Positions 23,428 through 33,748 of a DNA stretch of 34,575 bases are shown piece after piece (the stretch's first letter is position 1; each line of letters begins with the position of its first letter). The stretch is from an uncultured Prochlorococcus sp. GTDB lineage: Bacteria > Cyanobacteriota > Cyanobacteriia > PCC-6307 > Cyanobiaceae. Under the pieces are notes generated by a model that saw only the letters and a list, made by a program, of their open reading frames with translations, was not told the origin of the DNA and made no database searches. The position numbers were made by a program, and so were the translations under genes. The stretch is from assembly GCA_902536555.1 (NCBI GenBank), contig CACAXR010000008.1, positions 1-34,575 on the forward strand, written 5' to 3'.

Positions 23428-26400
23428 TTAATCTTCCTCGTACTCAGAGGTTCCTAGTGATTCGTAAGTAGGTCTTGATGGAGTATTCCTTTTCGGATTA
23501 ATGTCTTGCATTAAATCCACCTCTTTTCCTTCATCTGTATACACCCCAATATCTAGACCTAAAGATTGTAATTCTCTCATAAGAACTTTAAATGATTCAG
23601 GAGTGCCAGGTCTAGGGATTGGTTTACCTTTTACGATTGCATTGAGTGCTTCATTCCTTCCTTGCATGTCATCAGATTTAACTGTTAATAATTCTTGAAG
23701 TGTATAAGCTGCTCCATAAGCTTCAAGGGCCCATACTTCCATTTCTCCAAGCCTTTGTCCACCTTGTTGAGCTTTACCACCCAATGGTTGTTGAGTAACC
23801 AAAGAGTAAGGACCAGTAGACCTAGCATGAATTTTGTCATCCACCAAATGTACCAGTTTAAGAAAGTGAGAATATCCCACTGCGACAGGCTGATCAAAAG
23901 GTTCCCCAGTTCTGCCATCTTTTAGTAATAATTTTCCCGGATCTTTAGGATTGTAAACCCATGATTTGCCGGGCTGTTTTGAAGCCTCTTCTAAAAATGC
24001 TTGTACAGTCTGATGTGATTTTTCAGCGCCATACATTTCATCAAATGGGACAACTTTGACCCTGCAATTTAAGTTAGAGGCTGCCCAGCCCATCAATAAT
24101 TCAAAAACTTGACCTACATTCATCCTACTTGGAACTCCTAAAGGATTAAGAACTATGTCCACAGGGGTTCCATCAGGTAAATAGGGCATATCTTCTCTTG
24201 GTAAAATTCTGCTAATAATTCCTTTATTTCCATGCCTCCCAGCCATTTTGTCACCTACTTGAATTTTCCTTCTCTGAGCCACATAGACTCTAACAACCAT
24301 ATTGGCTCCTGGAGGTAATTCATCACCTTGTTCTCTAGTATAAATTCGAACATCCAAAACCCTTCCCTTTTCAGTTTTAGGAACCCTGAGGGAATTATCT
24401 CTCACATCTCGAGCCTTTTCACCGAAAATAGCTCTTAAAAGTTTTTCTTCAGGTGGTTGGTCTGATTCCCCTTTTGGAGTCACTTTCCCTACAAGAATAT
24501 CTCCACTCTCGACAAACGCACCAATCCTAATAATTCCCATTTCATCAAGATTATTCAAGCTTTCTTCCGAGATATTGGGAATCTCTCTTGTGATTTCTTC
24601 AGGTCCTAGCTTCGTTTGTCTTGCTTCAATTTCATATTTTTCAATATGTACTGAGGTATATAAATCATCAGTTACCATCCTCTCACTCACAAGTATGGCA
24701 TCTTCATAGTTGTATCCCTCCCATGGCATGTAAGCAATTAAAACATTTTGGCCAAGGGCTATTTCACCTCCTTCACATGCCGAGCCATCTGCTAAAACCT
24801 GTCCAGATATAACTTTATCTCCAATGTTCACTATAGGTCTTTGGTTGAGGCAGGTATCTTGATTTGATCTTTGATATTTCTGGAGATAGTGAAAATGTTC
24901 ATTACCATGCTCATCTTTAACGACAATCTCATTAGCGTCTACATAAGATACAGTTCCATTTACTTTCGTTATTGGAACCATTCCCGAATCTCTAGCAACT
25001 TGAGATTCTAAACCTGTACCCACTAAAGGACGTTCTGGCCTTAACAATGGAACGGCTTGGCGTTGCATATTTGATCCCATGAGAGCTCTATTAGCATCAT
25101 CATGTTCCAAGAAAGGAATAAGTGAAGTAGCAACTGAAATTACCTGAACCGGAGAAAGCTGAACGTAATCAACTTGATGAGGAGGGACTTTTTCAAAATC
25201 CTGTCTATATCTTACTGGTATTAGATTTGCGATTATATTACCATCCTTGTCAGTCGCGACGTCTCCAGGGGCAACCCTACACTCATCTTCTAAATCAGCA
25301 GAAAGATAAACCGGATTACCTTCTTTATTAACCTTGCCGTTATTAACTTCCCAAAAAGGTGTTTCAATAAAACCGTACTCATTAACTCTTGCGTGGGTAG
25401 CTAAAGAATTTATAAGTCCTGCATTAGGACCTTCAGGAGTCTCGATAGGACATAATCTTCCGTAATGTGAAGGGTGAATATCTCTTACCGCAAAGCCTGC
25501 TCTTTCTCGAGTTAAACCCCCTGGACCTAATGCTGAGATTCTTCTCTTGTGTGTTAATTCAGCTAGAGGATTAGTTTGATCCATGAACTGACTTAATTGA
25601 CTGGAGCCAAAAAATTCCTTTATGGCCGCAACCAAAGGCTTGGGATTGACTAGTTGAGCGGGAGTTAAAGAATCTGTTTCTCCTACAGTCATTCTTTCCT
25701 TGATTATCCTCTCTAAACGATTAAGTCCAACCCTTACTTGATTCTGAAGAAGTTCTCCTACAGATCTAACCCTTCGATTACCGAGATGGTCAATATCATC
25801 CAAACTCGCGCCGCCAATATCCAATTCAAGGTTAATTAAATAATCAATGGTAGAAAGAACATCTTCATGGGTAAGTGTTCTCACATCATCTGGGACGGTA
25901 AGTCTCAATTTTTTATTTATTTTATATCTACCAACTCTTCCCAAATCATATCTTTTGGGATCAAAGAATCTACTTTGTAATAGCTGTTGTCCGCCAGAAA
26001 CAGAGGGTGGTTCACCAGGACGTAACTTTTTGTATAGCTCAAGTAATGCCTGATCTTCTGAATTAATACCCTCGTCATTAGCTGACTCAATTGAGCTTTG
26101 ATAAAACTCAGGATGTCTAAGTTTATCAACCACATCATTATCTGAAAGACCCATCGCTCTCATAAGAACATGAGCATTAATTTTTCTAGTTTTATCAACT
26201 CGCACATAAAGTAAATTATTTTTGTCAGTCTCGAATTTTAACCATGCTCCTCTATTAGGGATAACGCTTGCGTTGTAAGTTCTTCGACCATTTTTATCAA
26301 GTTCATCTTTGAAATATACACCAGGACTTCTAACAATTTGATTAACAATAACTCTTTCAGCACCATTAATAATGAAAGTTCCTCTTTCAGTCATTAATGG

Positions 26401-26721
26401 TAGTTCGCCAATAAATACTTCTTGTTCTTTAATTTCCCCTGTTTCTTTATTTATTAACCTGCAAGTTACATACATCTGGGATGCAAATGTAGCATCTCTT
26501 CTTTTGGCTTCCTCAACATCATGTCTAGGTCTTTTTAACCTGTACTCTTCACCAATAAAGTGTAATTCTAATTTACCTGTGTAATCAGAAATGGGGGAAA
26601 AATTTTGTAATTCTTCTATTAAACCCTTTTCCAAAAACCATTTAAAGCTTGCTCTTTGTACTTCAACTAAATCTGGTAGATAAGTAGCTGTTTTTGCTAC
26701 CTGTAAAGCGCTACTGCTCAT
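23428..26721 (-). CDS. rpoB: RNA polymerase beta subunit
   Basis: This 1097-residue beta subunit is of normal cyanobacterial length and lacks the large insertions of the enterobacterial protein. Conserved regions include the fork/rifampicin region with [20 protein letters not shown] and [13 protein letters not shown], then [16 protein letters not shown]; also [26 protein letters not shown], and near the C-terminus [20 protein letters not shown]. It begins at the ATG at 26721 after a 235-base non-coding gap downstream of tatD. No resistance-type substitution is evident by eye in the rifampicin region. Confidence 0.98.
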   Translation of the reverse strand: MSSSALQVAKTATYLPDLVEVQRASFKWFLEKGLIEELQNFSPISDYTGKLELHFIGEEYRLKRPRHDVEEAKRRDATFASQMYVTCRLINKETGEIKEQEVFIGELPLMTERGTFIINGAERVIVNQIVRSPGVYFKDELDKNGRRTYNASVIPNRGAWLKFETDKNNLLYVRVDKTRKINAHVLMRAMGLSDNDVVDKLRHPEFYQSSIESANDEGINSEDQALLELYKKLRPGEPPSVSGGQQLLQSRFFDPKRYDLGRVGRYKINKKLRLTVPDDVRTLTHEDVLSTIDYLINLELDIGGASLDDIDHLGNRRVRSVGELLQNQVRVGLNRLERIIKERMTVGETDSLTPAQLVNPKPLVAAIKEFFGSSQLSQFMDQTNPLAELTHKRRISALGPGGLTRERAGFAVRDIHPSHYGRLCPIETPEGPNAGLINSLATHARVNEYGFIETPFWEVNNGKVNKEGNPVYLSADLEDECRVAPGDVATDKDGNIIANLIPVRYRQDFEKVPPHQVDYVQLSPVQVISVATSLIPFLEHDDANRALMGSNMQRQAVPLLRPERPLVGTGLESQVARDSGMVPITKVNGTVSYVDANEIVVKDEHGNEHFHYLQKYQRSNQDTCLNQRPIVNIGDKVISGQVLADGSACEGGEIALGQNVLIAYMPWEGYNYEDAILVSERMVTDDLYTSVHIEKYEIEARQTKLGPEEITREIPNISEESLNNLDEMGIIRIGAFVESGDILVGKVTPKGESDQPPEEKLLRAIFGEKARDVRDNSLRVPKTEKGRVLDVRIYTREQGDELPPGANMVVRVYVAQRRKIQVGDKMAGRHGNKGIISRILPREDMPYLPDGTPVDIVLNPLGVPSRMNVGQVFELLMGWAASNLNCRVKVVPFDEMYGAEKSHQTVQAFLEEASKQPGKSWVYNPKDPGKLLLKDGRTGEPFDQPVAVGYSHFLKLVHLVDDKIHARSTGPYSLVTQQPLGGKAQQGGQRLGEMEVWALEAYGAAYTLQELLTVKSDDMQGRNEALNAIVKGKPIPRPGTPESFKVLMRELQSLGLDIGVYTDEGKEVDLMQDINPKRNTPSRPTYESLGTSEYEED

Positions 26722-26878
26722 CCAAGAAAACCTGCGATTTTGTGAGATTTAATATTTACTTTTAATCTACTCAATAATTAGTTCTTTAACTTTTCACTTA
26801 AAATGAGATCAGCAATTAAATCTCGATTTCAACAAAAAACAATCTAATAAAGAAGAATTAAATTTTGTTTAATGCTGA

Positions 26879-26908
26879 TAAATAATTAACTGTGTTTGTT
26901 AAAGTCAA
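26879..26908 (-). promoter_or_regulatory. Possible rpoB promoter
   Basis: On the minus strand TTGACT (26908-26903) and TATTTA (26884-26879) are separated by 18 bases. The -35 matches the bacterial consensus in five of six positions; the -10 is weak. Initiation here would give an rpoB leader of roughly 150 bases. Read-through from rpsT-tatD remains an alternative. Confidence 0.3.
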
Positions 26909-26956
26909 AAAATTAAGAAAAATTTCCAGTAATTCCTAATACTAACAGCTGCTGTG

Positions 26957-27751
26957 TCAACTTAACAAGTCAAATTTAAACAAATCTTCAGCATTCTTAC
27001 ATGACTCTTTCGCAATTGTGGTTAATTCAGTAGATCTTAAATCTGCCATAAAATTGGCAACATTTTCAACAAACGCAGGTTCATTTCTTTTCCCCCTATG
27101 AGGAACAGGAGCTAAAAATGGTGAGTCAGTTTCAATTAAGTATTTATCATTTGGGACTATTTTGGCACACTCATGAATTTCATTTGCTTTTGGGAAAGTG
27201 ACTATACCGCTAAAACTTATGTAAAATCCAAGATTCAAGAATTGCTCCATTTCTTTTGGTGTTCCTGTCCAACAATGAAGTACGCCATGAGGACATTTTC
27301 CTTGTTTAGAGAGATAACTACATATCTCAATCATTTCATTTGCAGCATCTCTGCAGTGGATAATTACGGGCAATTGAAGTTCATAAGCTAACTCCATTTG
27401 CGGAATAAGTGCTTCAATCTGCTGAGTTTTATTTTCATTTTTAAAAAAATCCAAGCCTAATTCCCCAATAGCTACAACTCGTCTATCTTCTAGAGCTGAT
27501 TTTCTTAGAAGAGATTTTGAACTTTGTTCCCATTTTTTTGCTTCTAGCGGATGCAAACCAACTGAATAATAAATTTCATTATATTTATGGGATATTTTTT
27601 TCAACTTTGGAATTTCTGTTAATTCACAACAAGCATGAACTAATTTTTTTACACCTCTTGAACGCAATCTTAAAACAACATCTTCAAGATCTTTCTCAAA
27701 ATTTTCAAATATTAAATGACAGTGAGAGTCTATGAGATCTATATCGCTCAT
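26957..27751 (-). CDS. tatD: TatD family metal-dependent hydrolase/DNase
   Basis: This 264-residue TIM-barrel hydrolase has the metal-binding motif DSHCH with H10 and H12, then IGELGLDFF, IIHCRDA, HCWTGTP and ETDSPFLAP, the ordered TatD signatures. Family members act as 3'-5' exonucleases or D-aminoacyl-tRNA-like hydrolases in different reports, so the physiological role is uncertain. It starts 17 bases after the S20 gene stop and probably shares its transcript. The 235-base gap to rpoB follows. Confidence 0.93.
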   Translation of the reverse strand: MSDIDLIDSHCHLIFENFEKDLEDVVLRLRSRGVKKLVHACCELTEIPKLKKISHKYNEIYYSVGLHPLEAKKWEQSSKSLLRKSALEDRRVVAIGELGLDFFKNENKTQQIEALIPQMELAYELQLPVIIHCRDAANEMIEICSYLSKQGKCPHGVLHCWTGTPKEMEQFLNLGFYISFSGIVTFPKANEIHECAKIVPNDKYLIETDSPFLAPVPHRGKRNEPAFVENVANFMADLRSTELTTIAKESCKNAEDLFKFDLLS

Positions 27752-27768
27752 AATTATGATCTGTCTTT

Positions 27769-28062
27769 TTACTTAGTGGTTAGAGTAGTTTTTACAAAAT
27801 TGTTGATTTTCGATTTTTTATTAGCACCATTGTTCTTGTGAAGAACATTTTTTTTAACTGCTTTATCAATTAAGCTAAAAGCTTTATTAAGACTTGTTTT
27901 AACTAAATTTTTATTATCCTCACTAGGATTTTTTTTATATTTTACGCAGTTCTCTAAAGTTTTTTTGGTTAAAGTCCTAACAGTAGATTTATATGACTTA
28001 TTTATTAAACGATTTCTTTCGGCAATTTGTATTCTCTTTTTTGCTGATTTGTTATTGGCCAC
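27769..28062 (-). CDS. rpsT: 30S ribosomal protein S20
   Basis: This 97-residue, very lysine-rich protein begins MANNKSAKKRIQIAERNRLIN, the typical S20 N-terminus, and is predicted to be helical throughout. It binds 16S rRNA during early 30S assembly. The start is GTG at 28062. A plausible promoter lies just upstream in the divergent spacer shared with hisD. In other bacteria S20 represses its own translation; nothing here shows that directly. Confidence 0.96.
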   Translation of the reverse strand: MANNKSAKKRIQIAERNRLINKSYKSTVRTLTKKTLENCVKYKKNPSEDNKNLVKTSLNKAFSLIDKAVKKNVLHKNNGANKKSKINNFVKTTLTTK

Positions 28063-28088
28063 AGAGGGTGCGTAAATAGAAGATCTTC

Positions 28089-28118
28089 ATCATAACAAAA
28101 AACTCGTCTACTAATCAA
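28089..28118 (-). promoter_or_regulatory. Probable rpsT promoter
   Basis: Minus-strand TTGATT (28118-28113) and TATGAT (28094-28089) are separated by 18 bases. Each resembles the sigma-70 consensus (TTGACA, TATAAT), and the -10 lies 26 bases upstream of the rpsT GTG. Confidence 0.45.
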
Positions 28119-28123
28119 TCATA

Positions 28124-28129
28124 TATAAT
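28124..28129 (+). promoter_or_regulatory. Probable -10 element for hisD
   Basis: A perfect TATAAT sits 54 bases before the hisD ATG at 28184, giving a leader of about 47 bases. No -35 match is present at 17-18 bases. It is back to back with the rpsT promoter. Confidence 0.45.
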
Positions 28130-28183
28130 TTAAAAGATAATAAATTAGGTCTTGAGCCTTTCTATTTGAAAAAAATTAAGCAA

Positions 28184-29470
28184 ATGAAGATCATAAATAA
28201 TAAAAGAGAAGCTATTGAAGAATTAAAAAGGATTTCTACTCGAACTAATTCAGATAACAATAATAAAATAAATACAATTGTTGAGGAAATTCTTCAAGAG
28301 GTAAGAATTTCTGGAGATGTAGCGGTAAAAAAATATACAAAAAAATTTGATGGTTTTGACCCTGACCCTATGCAAGTGAGTACGGATGAAATAAAAAATG
28401 CATGGGATGAAATCGATAACAATTTGAGGAACTCACTTGTGGTGGCTCATAAAAGAATTCAAAAATTCCATGAAAAAGAAATTCCTCAATCTTTCACTAT
28501 AAAAGGTGAATATGGTGATACCGTGCAAAGAAGATGGAGACCAGTTAAAAATGCAGGTATTTATATTCCAGGAGGTAGAGCTGCTTATCCAAGTACAGTA
28601 TTGATGAATGCAATACCTGCAAAAGTAGCAGGAGTAGAAGAAATTATAATGGTATCTCCTGGCAATAAAGAAGGGGAAATAAACAAAACTGTTTTAGCTG
28701 CAGCTCACTTATCAGGGATCAATAAAGTATTTAGAATTGGAGGAGCTCAAGCAATTGGTGCTTTAGCATTCGGCACAAATCAAATCAATAAAGTTGATGT
28801 TATTTCAGGTCCAGGGAATATATATGTTACAACTGCGAAAAAACTCATATATGGCTCTACAGGAATTGATTCTTTAGCTGGTCCAAGTGAAATATTAATC
28901 ATTGCAGATGAAACAGCTCAAAGCACTCATATAGCATCTGATCTACTAGCGCAAGCAGAACATGATCCTTTAGCTTCATCAATACTTCTAACTACATCAA
29001 AGAACCAGGCAAAAGAAGTTTTAGAAGAAATTTATAAAAAAATAGATGATCATCCAAGAAAAGAAATTTGCATGCAATCAATAAAAAATTGGGGTTTAAT
29101 TGTGATTTGCGATAATTACCAATCATGTGTTGAACTAAGCAATAACTTTGCTCCTGAACATCTAGAAATTCTTACTAAAGATTCAAAAAAAATTCTTGCA
29201 GGTATAGAAAATGCAGGAGCGATATTTTTAGGGAAATGGACACCAGAAGCTGTTGGAGATTATCTTGCTGGACCAAATCATACTTTACCCACGTCAGGAA
29301 ATTCTAGATTCAGCGGTTCTTTGGGGGTTGAAACTTTTATGAAAAATACTTCAATAATAGAATTTAATGAAGAAAGTTTAAAAGTTAATAGCCTTGATAT
29401 TATTAATCTTGCCAAAAGTGAGGGCTTACATAGCCACGCCAACTCTGTTGAAATAAGATTTGAAGACTAA
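28184..29470 (+). CDS. hisD: Histidinol dehydrogenase
   Basis: This zinc enzyme oxidises L-histidinol to L-histidine in two NAD-dependent steps, the end of histidine synthesis. From the ATG at 28184 it has 428 residues; a TTG at 28166 would add six, but family proteins begin at the KIINNKREA-like segment. Visible are [64 protein letters not shown] with a zinc-ligand histidine, and NFAPEHLEI with the catalytic Glu-His pair. It is a lone histidine gene here. Its stop overlaps that of the convergent rpiA gene. Confidence 0.96.
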   Translation: MKIINNKREAIEELKRISTRTNSDNNNKINTIVEEILQEVRISGDVAVKKYTKKFDGFDPDPMQVSTDEIKNAWDEIDNNLRNSLVVAHKRIQKFHEKEIPQSFTIKGEYGDTVQRRWRPVKNAGIYIPGGRAAYPSTVLMNAIPAKVAGVEEIIMVSPGNKEGEINKTVLAAAHLSGINKVFRIGGAQAIGALAFGTNQINKVDVISGPGNIYVTTAKKLIYGSTGIDSLAGPSEILIIADETAQSTHIASDLLAQAEHDPLASSILLTTSKNQAKEVLEEIYKKIDDHPRKEICMQSIKNWGLIVICDNYQSCVELSNNFAPEHLEILTKDSKKILAGIENAGAIFLGKWTPEAVGDYLAGPNHTLPTSGNSRFSGSLGVETFMKNTSIIEFNEESLKVNSLDIINLAKSEGLHSHANSVEIRFED

Positions 29471-30180
29471 CTTGCTCTTGAGGGTGAGTAAACCACTGCA
29501 ATATTCTCTTCAATTTTACCAACTAATACTTTGTCTGTAAGATCAACGAATAATCCATTTTCTAATACGCCTGGAATATTATTAATCTTCATTTCAATGT
29601 CTTTTGGATTCTTAATACCATCTTTAAATAATACATCTAGGATAAGGTTGCCTTGGTCAGTAACAACTGGTCCCGCTTTTTTAGTAGCCATTCTTAAAGA
29701 AGAACTGCCATTCATTTCTGAAATGGCTTCCTTAACTTGCTTCCAAGCATTTGGAAGAACCTCTACAGGTAAAGGGAAAGATTGATTTAGATTTTTTACA
29801 AGTTTAGTTTCATCAACAACAATCAACAATTGATTAGCTTTAGATGCCACTAACTTTTCTCTGACATGGCATGCTCCTCCTCCTTTTATTAATTGAAATC
29901 CTGGATCAACTTCATCTGCCCCATCAATAGCTAAATCAATTTGTGATACGGAAGCTAAATCGATAAGTGGGATACCCAGTTCAAGCGCTAAGACTTCTGA
30001 TTGAAAAGAAGTTGCAACACCTTTTATGTTTAGAAGTTTTCCAGAACGTATTTCATCCGCAAGGCTTTTTATCATTAACGCAGCTGTAGATCCAGAACCT
30101 AATCCGAGAATCATGTCACTCTTTACTTCCCCTATTGCTGCATCAGCAACTACTTGTTTCATTTGAGTTTGTAAATCCAA
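29467..30180 (-). CDS. rpiA: Ribose-5-phosphate isomerase A
   Basis: This 237-residue enzyme interconverts ribose 5-phosphate and ribulose 5-phosphate in the Calvin and pentose phosphate cycles. It shows [12 protein letters not shown] near 26-37, the DGADEVDP loop with catalytic aspartates, and [11 protein letters not shown] with the catalytic lysine region. The start is taken as TTG at 30180 ([15 protein letters not shown]). An ATG six codons later, at 30162, is possible, but the longer N-terminus resembles other cyanobacterial sequences. It converges with hisD; the two stop codons overlap at 29467-29470. Confidence 0.95.
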   Translation of the reverse strand: MDLQTQMKQVVADAAIGEVKSDMILGLGSGSTAALMIKSLADEIRSGKLLNIKGVATSFQSEVLALELGIPLIDLASVSQIDLAIDGADEVDPGFQLIKGGGACHVREKLVASKANQLLIVVDETKLVKNLNQSFPLPVEVLPNAWKQVKEAISEMNGSSSLRMATKKAGPVVTDQGNLILDVLFKDGIKNPKDIEMKINNIPGVLENGLFVDLTDKVLVGKIEENIAVVYSPSRAS

Positions 30181-30227
30181 AATCTTTTTCTCTAATAGTT
30201 ATAGATTATTAAATTTCAATGGGTGCT

Positions 30228-31382
<1,155 letters not shown>

Positions 31383-31454
31383 TTAATAAATCTAATTGAA
31401 GAAAGAGATTATTGTTGTTTTTTTGTTTACATCCATAAAATGCAAATTTTTAAA

Positions 31455-31470
31455 TTTTTCTATAGAAAAA
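31455..31470. promoter_or_regulatory. Perfect palindrome in the protease-rimP divergent spacer
   Basis: TTTTTCTATAGAAAAA is a perfect 16-base palindrome, 47 bases upstream of the rimP TTG and 96 bases upstream of the protease ATG. It is a candidate operator or nucleoid-bending site. Its low complexity makes chance plausible. Confidence 0.3.
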
Positions 31471-31517
31471 ACTTCTTAATGTGTGAAAATAAATTTTAAA
31501 TAAATTTAAAAATAAAT

Positions 31518-31985
31518 TTGAATAAAGAAAACAAAAGTAAACTAGAAGCTTTATTGGAAAAAGTTGCTAATGAGCGGGATTTAGAAATCTGCGGTTTAAA
31601 TATACAAACTAATCAAAATCCAATTGTTATTGAAATAACTATAAGAAAAACTGATGGGGATGACATTTCCTTAGATGATTGTGCGCTATTTAATACCCCA
31701 GCATCTGACGAAATAGAAAAATCAAATCTTTTAAATTGTTCATATGTCTTAGAAATTAGTAGTCAAGGGGTCAGTGATGAACTAACCTCAGAAAGAGACT
31801 TCAAAACTTTTAAAGGTTTTCCAGTTAATGTTGAGTTAAACCAAAAGAATTCAAAAATAAAATTTATGAATGGTTTACTTTATGAAAAGTCTAAAGATTA
31901 TTTAGCCATTAACATAAAAGGTAAGATTAAAAAAATCCCTTTTGATGAAGTACTAAGAATTAGTCTTTGTACAATAAAAGATTAA
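31518..31985 (+). CDS. rimP: Ribosome maturation factor RimP
   Basis: This 155-residue protein has the RimP arrangement: an N-terminal alpha/beta domain (to about 85) and a C-terminal beta-barrel. Family landmarks are [38 protein letters not shown] (matching the usual LEVSSPGLDRPL pattern) and the [10 protein letters not shown] and [11 protein letters not shown] strands. The start is TTG at 31518; no ATG lies in frame nearby. It assists 30S assembly. It opens the conserved rimP-nusA-ylxR-infB operon, with nusA 34 bases downstream. Confidence 0.9.
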   Translation: MNKENKSKLEALLEKVANERDLEICGLNIQTNQNPIVIEITIRKTDGDDISLDDCALFNTPASDEIEKSNLLNCSYVLEISSQGVSDELTSERDFKTFKGFPVNVELNQKNSKIKFMNGLLYEKSKDYLAINIKGKIKKIPFDEVLRISLCTIKD

Positions 31986-32019
31986 TTATTTTCAACCATT
32001 ATTCAAATCCCCATCATAG

Positions 32020-33423
32020 ATGGCATTAGTTATTCTCCCAGGTTTAAACAATCTCATTGAAGACATTAGTGAGGAAAAAAAGTTACCTCCTAATATCGTG
32101 GAATTAGCCTTACGCGAAGCTTTATTAAAAGGATACGAAAAATATAGAAAAACTTTTTACATTGGAGTTAACCAAGATCCATTTGATGAAGAATATTTCA
32201 GTAATTTTGATGTTGGACTAGATCTAGATGAAGAAGGTTATAGAATATTATCGAGTAAGATAATTGTTGAAGAAGTTGAGAGCGAAGATCATCAAATATC
32301 TCTTGTAGAAGTTAAACAAGTAGCTGATGATGCGCAAATAGGCGACACAGTTGTTTTAGATGTAACTCCAGAAAAAGAGGATTTTGGGCGAATGGCTGCT
32401 TCAACAACAAAGCAAGTTTTAGCCCAAAAATTAAGAGATCAACAACGAAAAATGATCCAAGAAGAATTTGCGGATTTGGAAGATCCTGTTTTAACTGCAA
32501 GAGTTATAAGATTTGAAAGACAATCAGTAATTATGGGAGTTAGTTCGGGTATTGGTAGACCTGAAGTAGAGGCCGAACTTCCCAAGAGAGATCAATTACC
32601 AAATGATAATTATAGAGCAAATGCAACTTTCAAAGTATTTTTGAAGGAAGTTAGCGAAATTGCAAGAAAAGGTCCACAACTTTTTGTAAGTAGAGCAAAT
32701 GCTGGTTTAGTGGTTTATTTATTTGAAAATGAAGTCCCGGAAATTCAAGAAGGCACAGTGAAAATTGTTGCTGTTTCAAGAGAAGCCAACCCTCCTTCAA
32801 GAGCTGTTGGACCAAGAACAAAAGTAGCTGTTGATAGTGTCGAAGAAGAAGTGGACCCTGTAGGTGCCTGTATTGGAGCTAGAGGAGCAAGAATTCAACA
32901 AGTAGTAAATGAATTAAGAGGAGAAAAAATTGATGTTATTAAATGGTCATCTAATCCAATACAGTATATTTTAAACTCTTTAAGTCCTGCGAAAGTCGAT
33001 CAAGTAAGACTTGTAGACCCAGCAGGGCAACATGCGCACGTACTAGTTCCACCTGATCAATTAAGTCTCGCAATTGGTAGAGAAGGTCAAAATGTAAGAC
33101 TTGCCGCAAGGTTAACTGGTTGGAAGATTGACGTTAAAAACTCACATGAATATGATCAGGAAGCAGAAGATGCTGCAGTCTCTGAATTAATCATTCAAAG
33201 GGAAGATGAAGAGAATCTCCAGAGAGAAGCTGAACTAAGATTAGAAGCAGAACAAGCTGAGCGTGCGGCAGAGGATGCAAGATTAAGAGAGCTTTATCCC
33301 CTTCCCGAAGATGAAGAAGAATATGGAGAAGAACAATACGAAGGAGAAGAATTCACAGATAATGATCCATTAGAGACTGTTCAAGATACTGAGATATCTA
33401 GCAAAGAGGAGAAAAAACGGTGA
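32020..33423 (+). CDS. nusA: Transcription termination/antitermination factor NusA
   Basis: This 467-residue protein has an N-terminal RNA polymerase-binding domain, an S1-like domain near 135-200, and two KH domains. The first contains CIGARGARIQQVVNELRGE at about 282-300; the second contains AIGREGQNVRLAARLTGWK near 352-370. The acidic, Glu-rich C-terminal tail (about 400-467) replaces the repeat domains of E. coli NusA, as in other cyanobacteria. It controls pausing, termination and antitermination. The stop overlaps the ylxR GTG start by 4 bases (33420-33423). Confidence 0.97.
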   Translation: MALVILPGLNNLIEDISEEKKLPPNIVELALREALLKGYEKYRKTFYIGVNQDPFDEEYFSNFDVGLDLDEEGYRILSSKIIVEEVESEDHQISLVEVKQVADDAQIGDTVVLDVTPEKEDFGRMAASTTKQVLAQKLRDQQRKMIQEEFADLEDPVLTARVIRFERQSVIMGVSSGIGRPEVEAELPKRDQLPNDNYRANATFKVFLKEVSEIARKGPQLFVSRANAGLVVYLFENEVPEIQEGTVKIVAVSREANPPSRAVGPRTKVAVDSVEEEVDPVGACIGARGARIQQVVNELRGEKIDVIKWSSNPIQYILNSLSPAKVDQVRLVDPAGQHAHVLVPPDQLSLAIGREGQNVRLAARLTGWKIDVKNSHEYDQEAEDAAVSELIIQREDEENLQREAELRLEAEQAERAAEDARLRELYPLPEDEEEYGEEQYEGEEFTDNDPLETVQDTEISSKEEKKR

Positions 33424-33692
33424 CACAACAAATCCCTGTTTTGCGTGTATGCATTTCATGTAGAAAAACATATGACCGGAAAGATCTTTTAAAGATTACT
33501 AAAGATTATAAGCAAGGCATCATGCTTCAAAAGGGAATGGGGAGATCAGCTTACATTTGCAAGTCAAAAAAATGCTACTCAGATTCCAAGATCAAAAAAA
33601 AGCTTCAAAAAGCTTTAAAAACATTTTTAGAGCCTGAATTTGTTGAAATTTTTGAAAAAGAAATTACAAGCTACAATAACTATCCCCATTAA
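33420..33692 (+). CDS. ylxR: YlxR (DUF448) family RNA-binding protein
   Basis: This 90-residue basic protein shows the YlxR pattern: RVCISCRK with C11 and C14, a lysine-rich strand, then GMGRSAYICKSKKC with C47 and C52, matching the usual GRGAYVC segment. It has been linked to nucleoid or RNA binding and to RNase P regulation in other bacteria; its role here is unknown. The start is GTG at 33420, overlapping the nusA stop (GTGA), which indicates translational coupling. It precedes infB by 56 bases. Confidence 0.9.
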   Translation: MTQQIPVLRVCISCRKTYDRKDLLKITKDYKQGIMLQKGMGRSAYICKSKKCYSDSKIKKKLQKALKTFLEPEFVEIFEKEITSYNNYPH

Positions 33693-33748
33693 GGGAATAT
33701 AATTAAATTAAATCCTCTTCAATTTCAAAAGAGTACAAATCAGATTAA

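Noticed and set aside
26936-26956. Possible terminator hairpin after tatD
   Set aside because: The inverted arms are only four bases (ACAG/CTGT) with no adjoining U-run.
28166-28183. TTG at 28166 as the hisD start
   Set aside because: It adds only a lysine-rich stub; the ATG at 28184 begins where family proteins begin.
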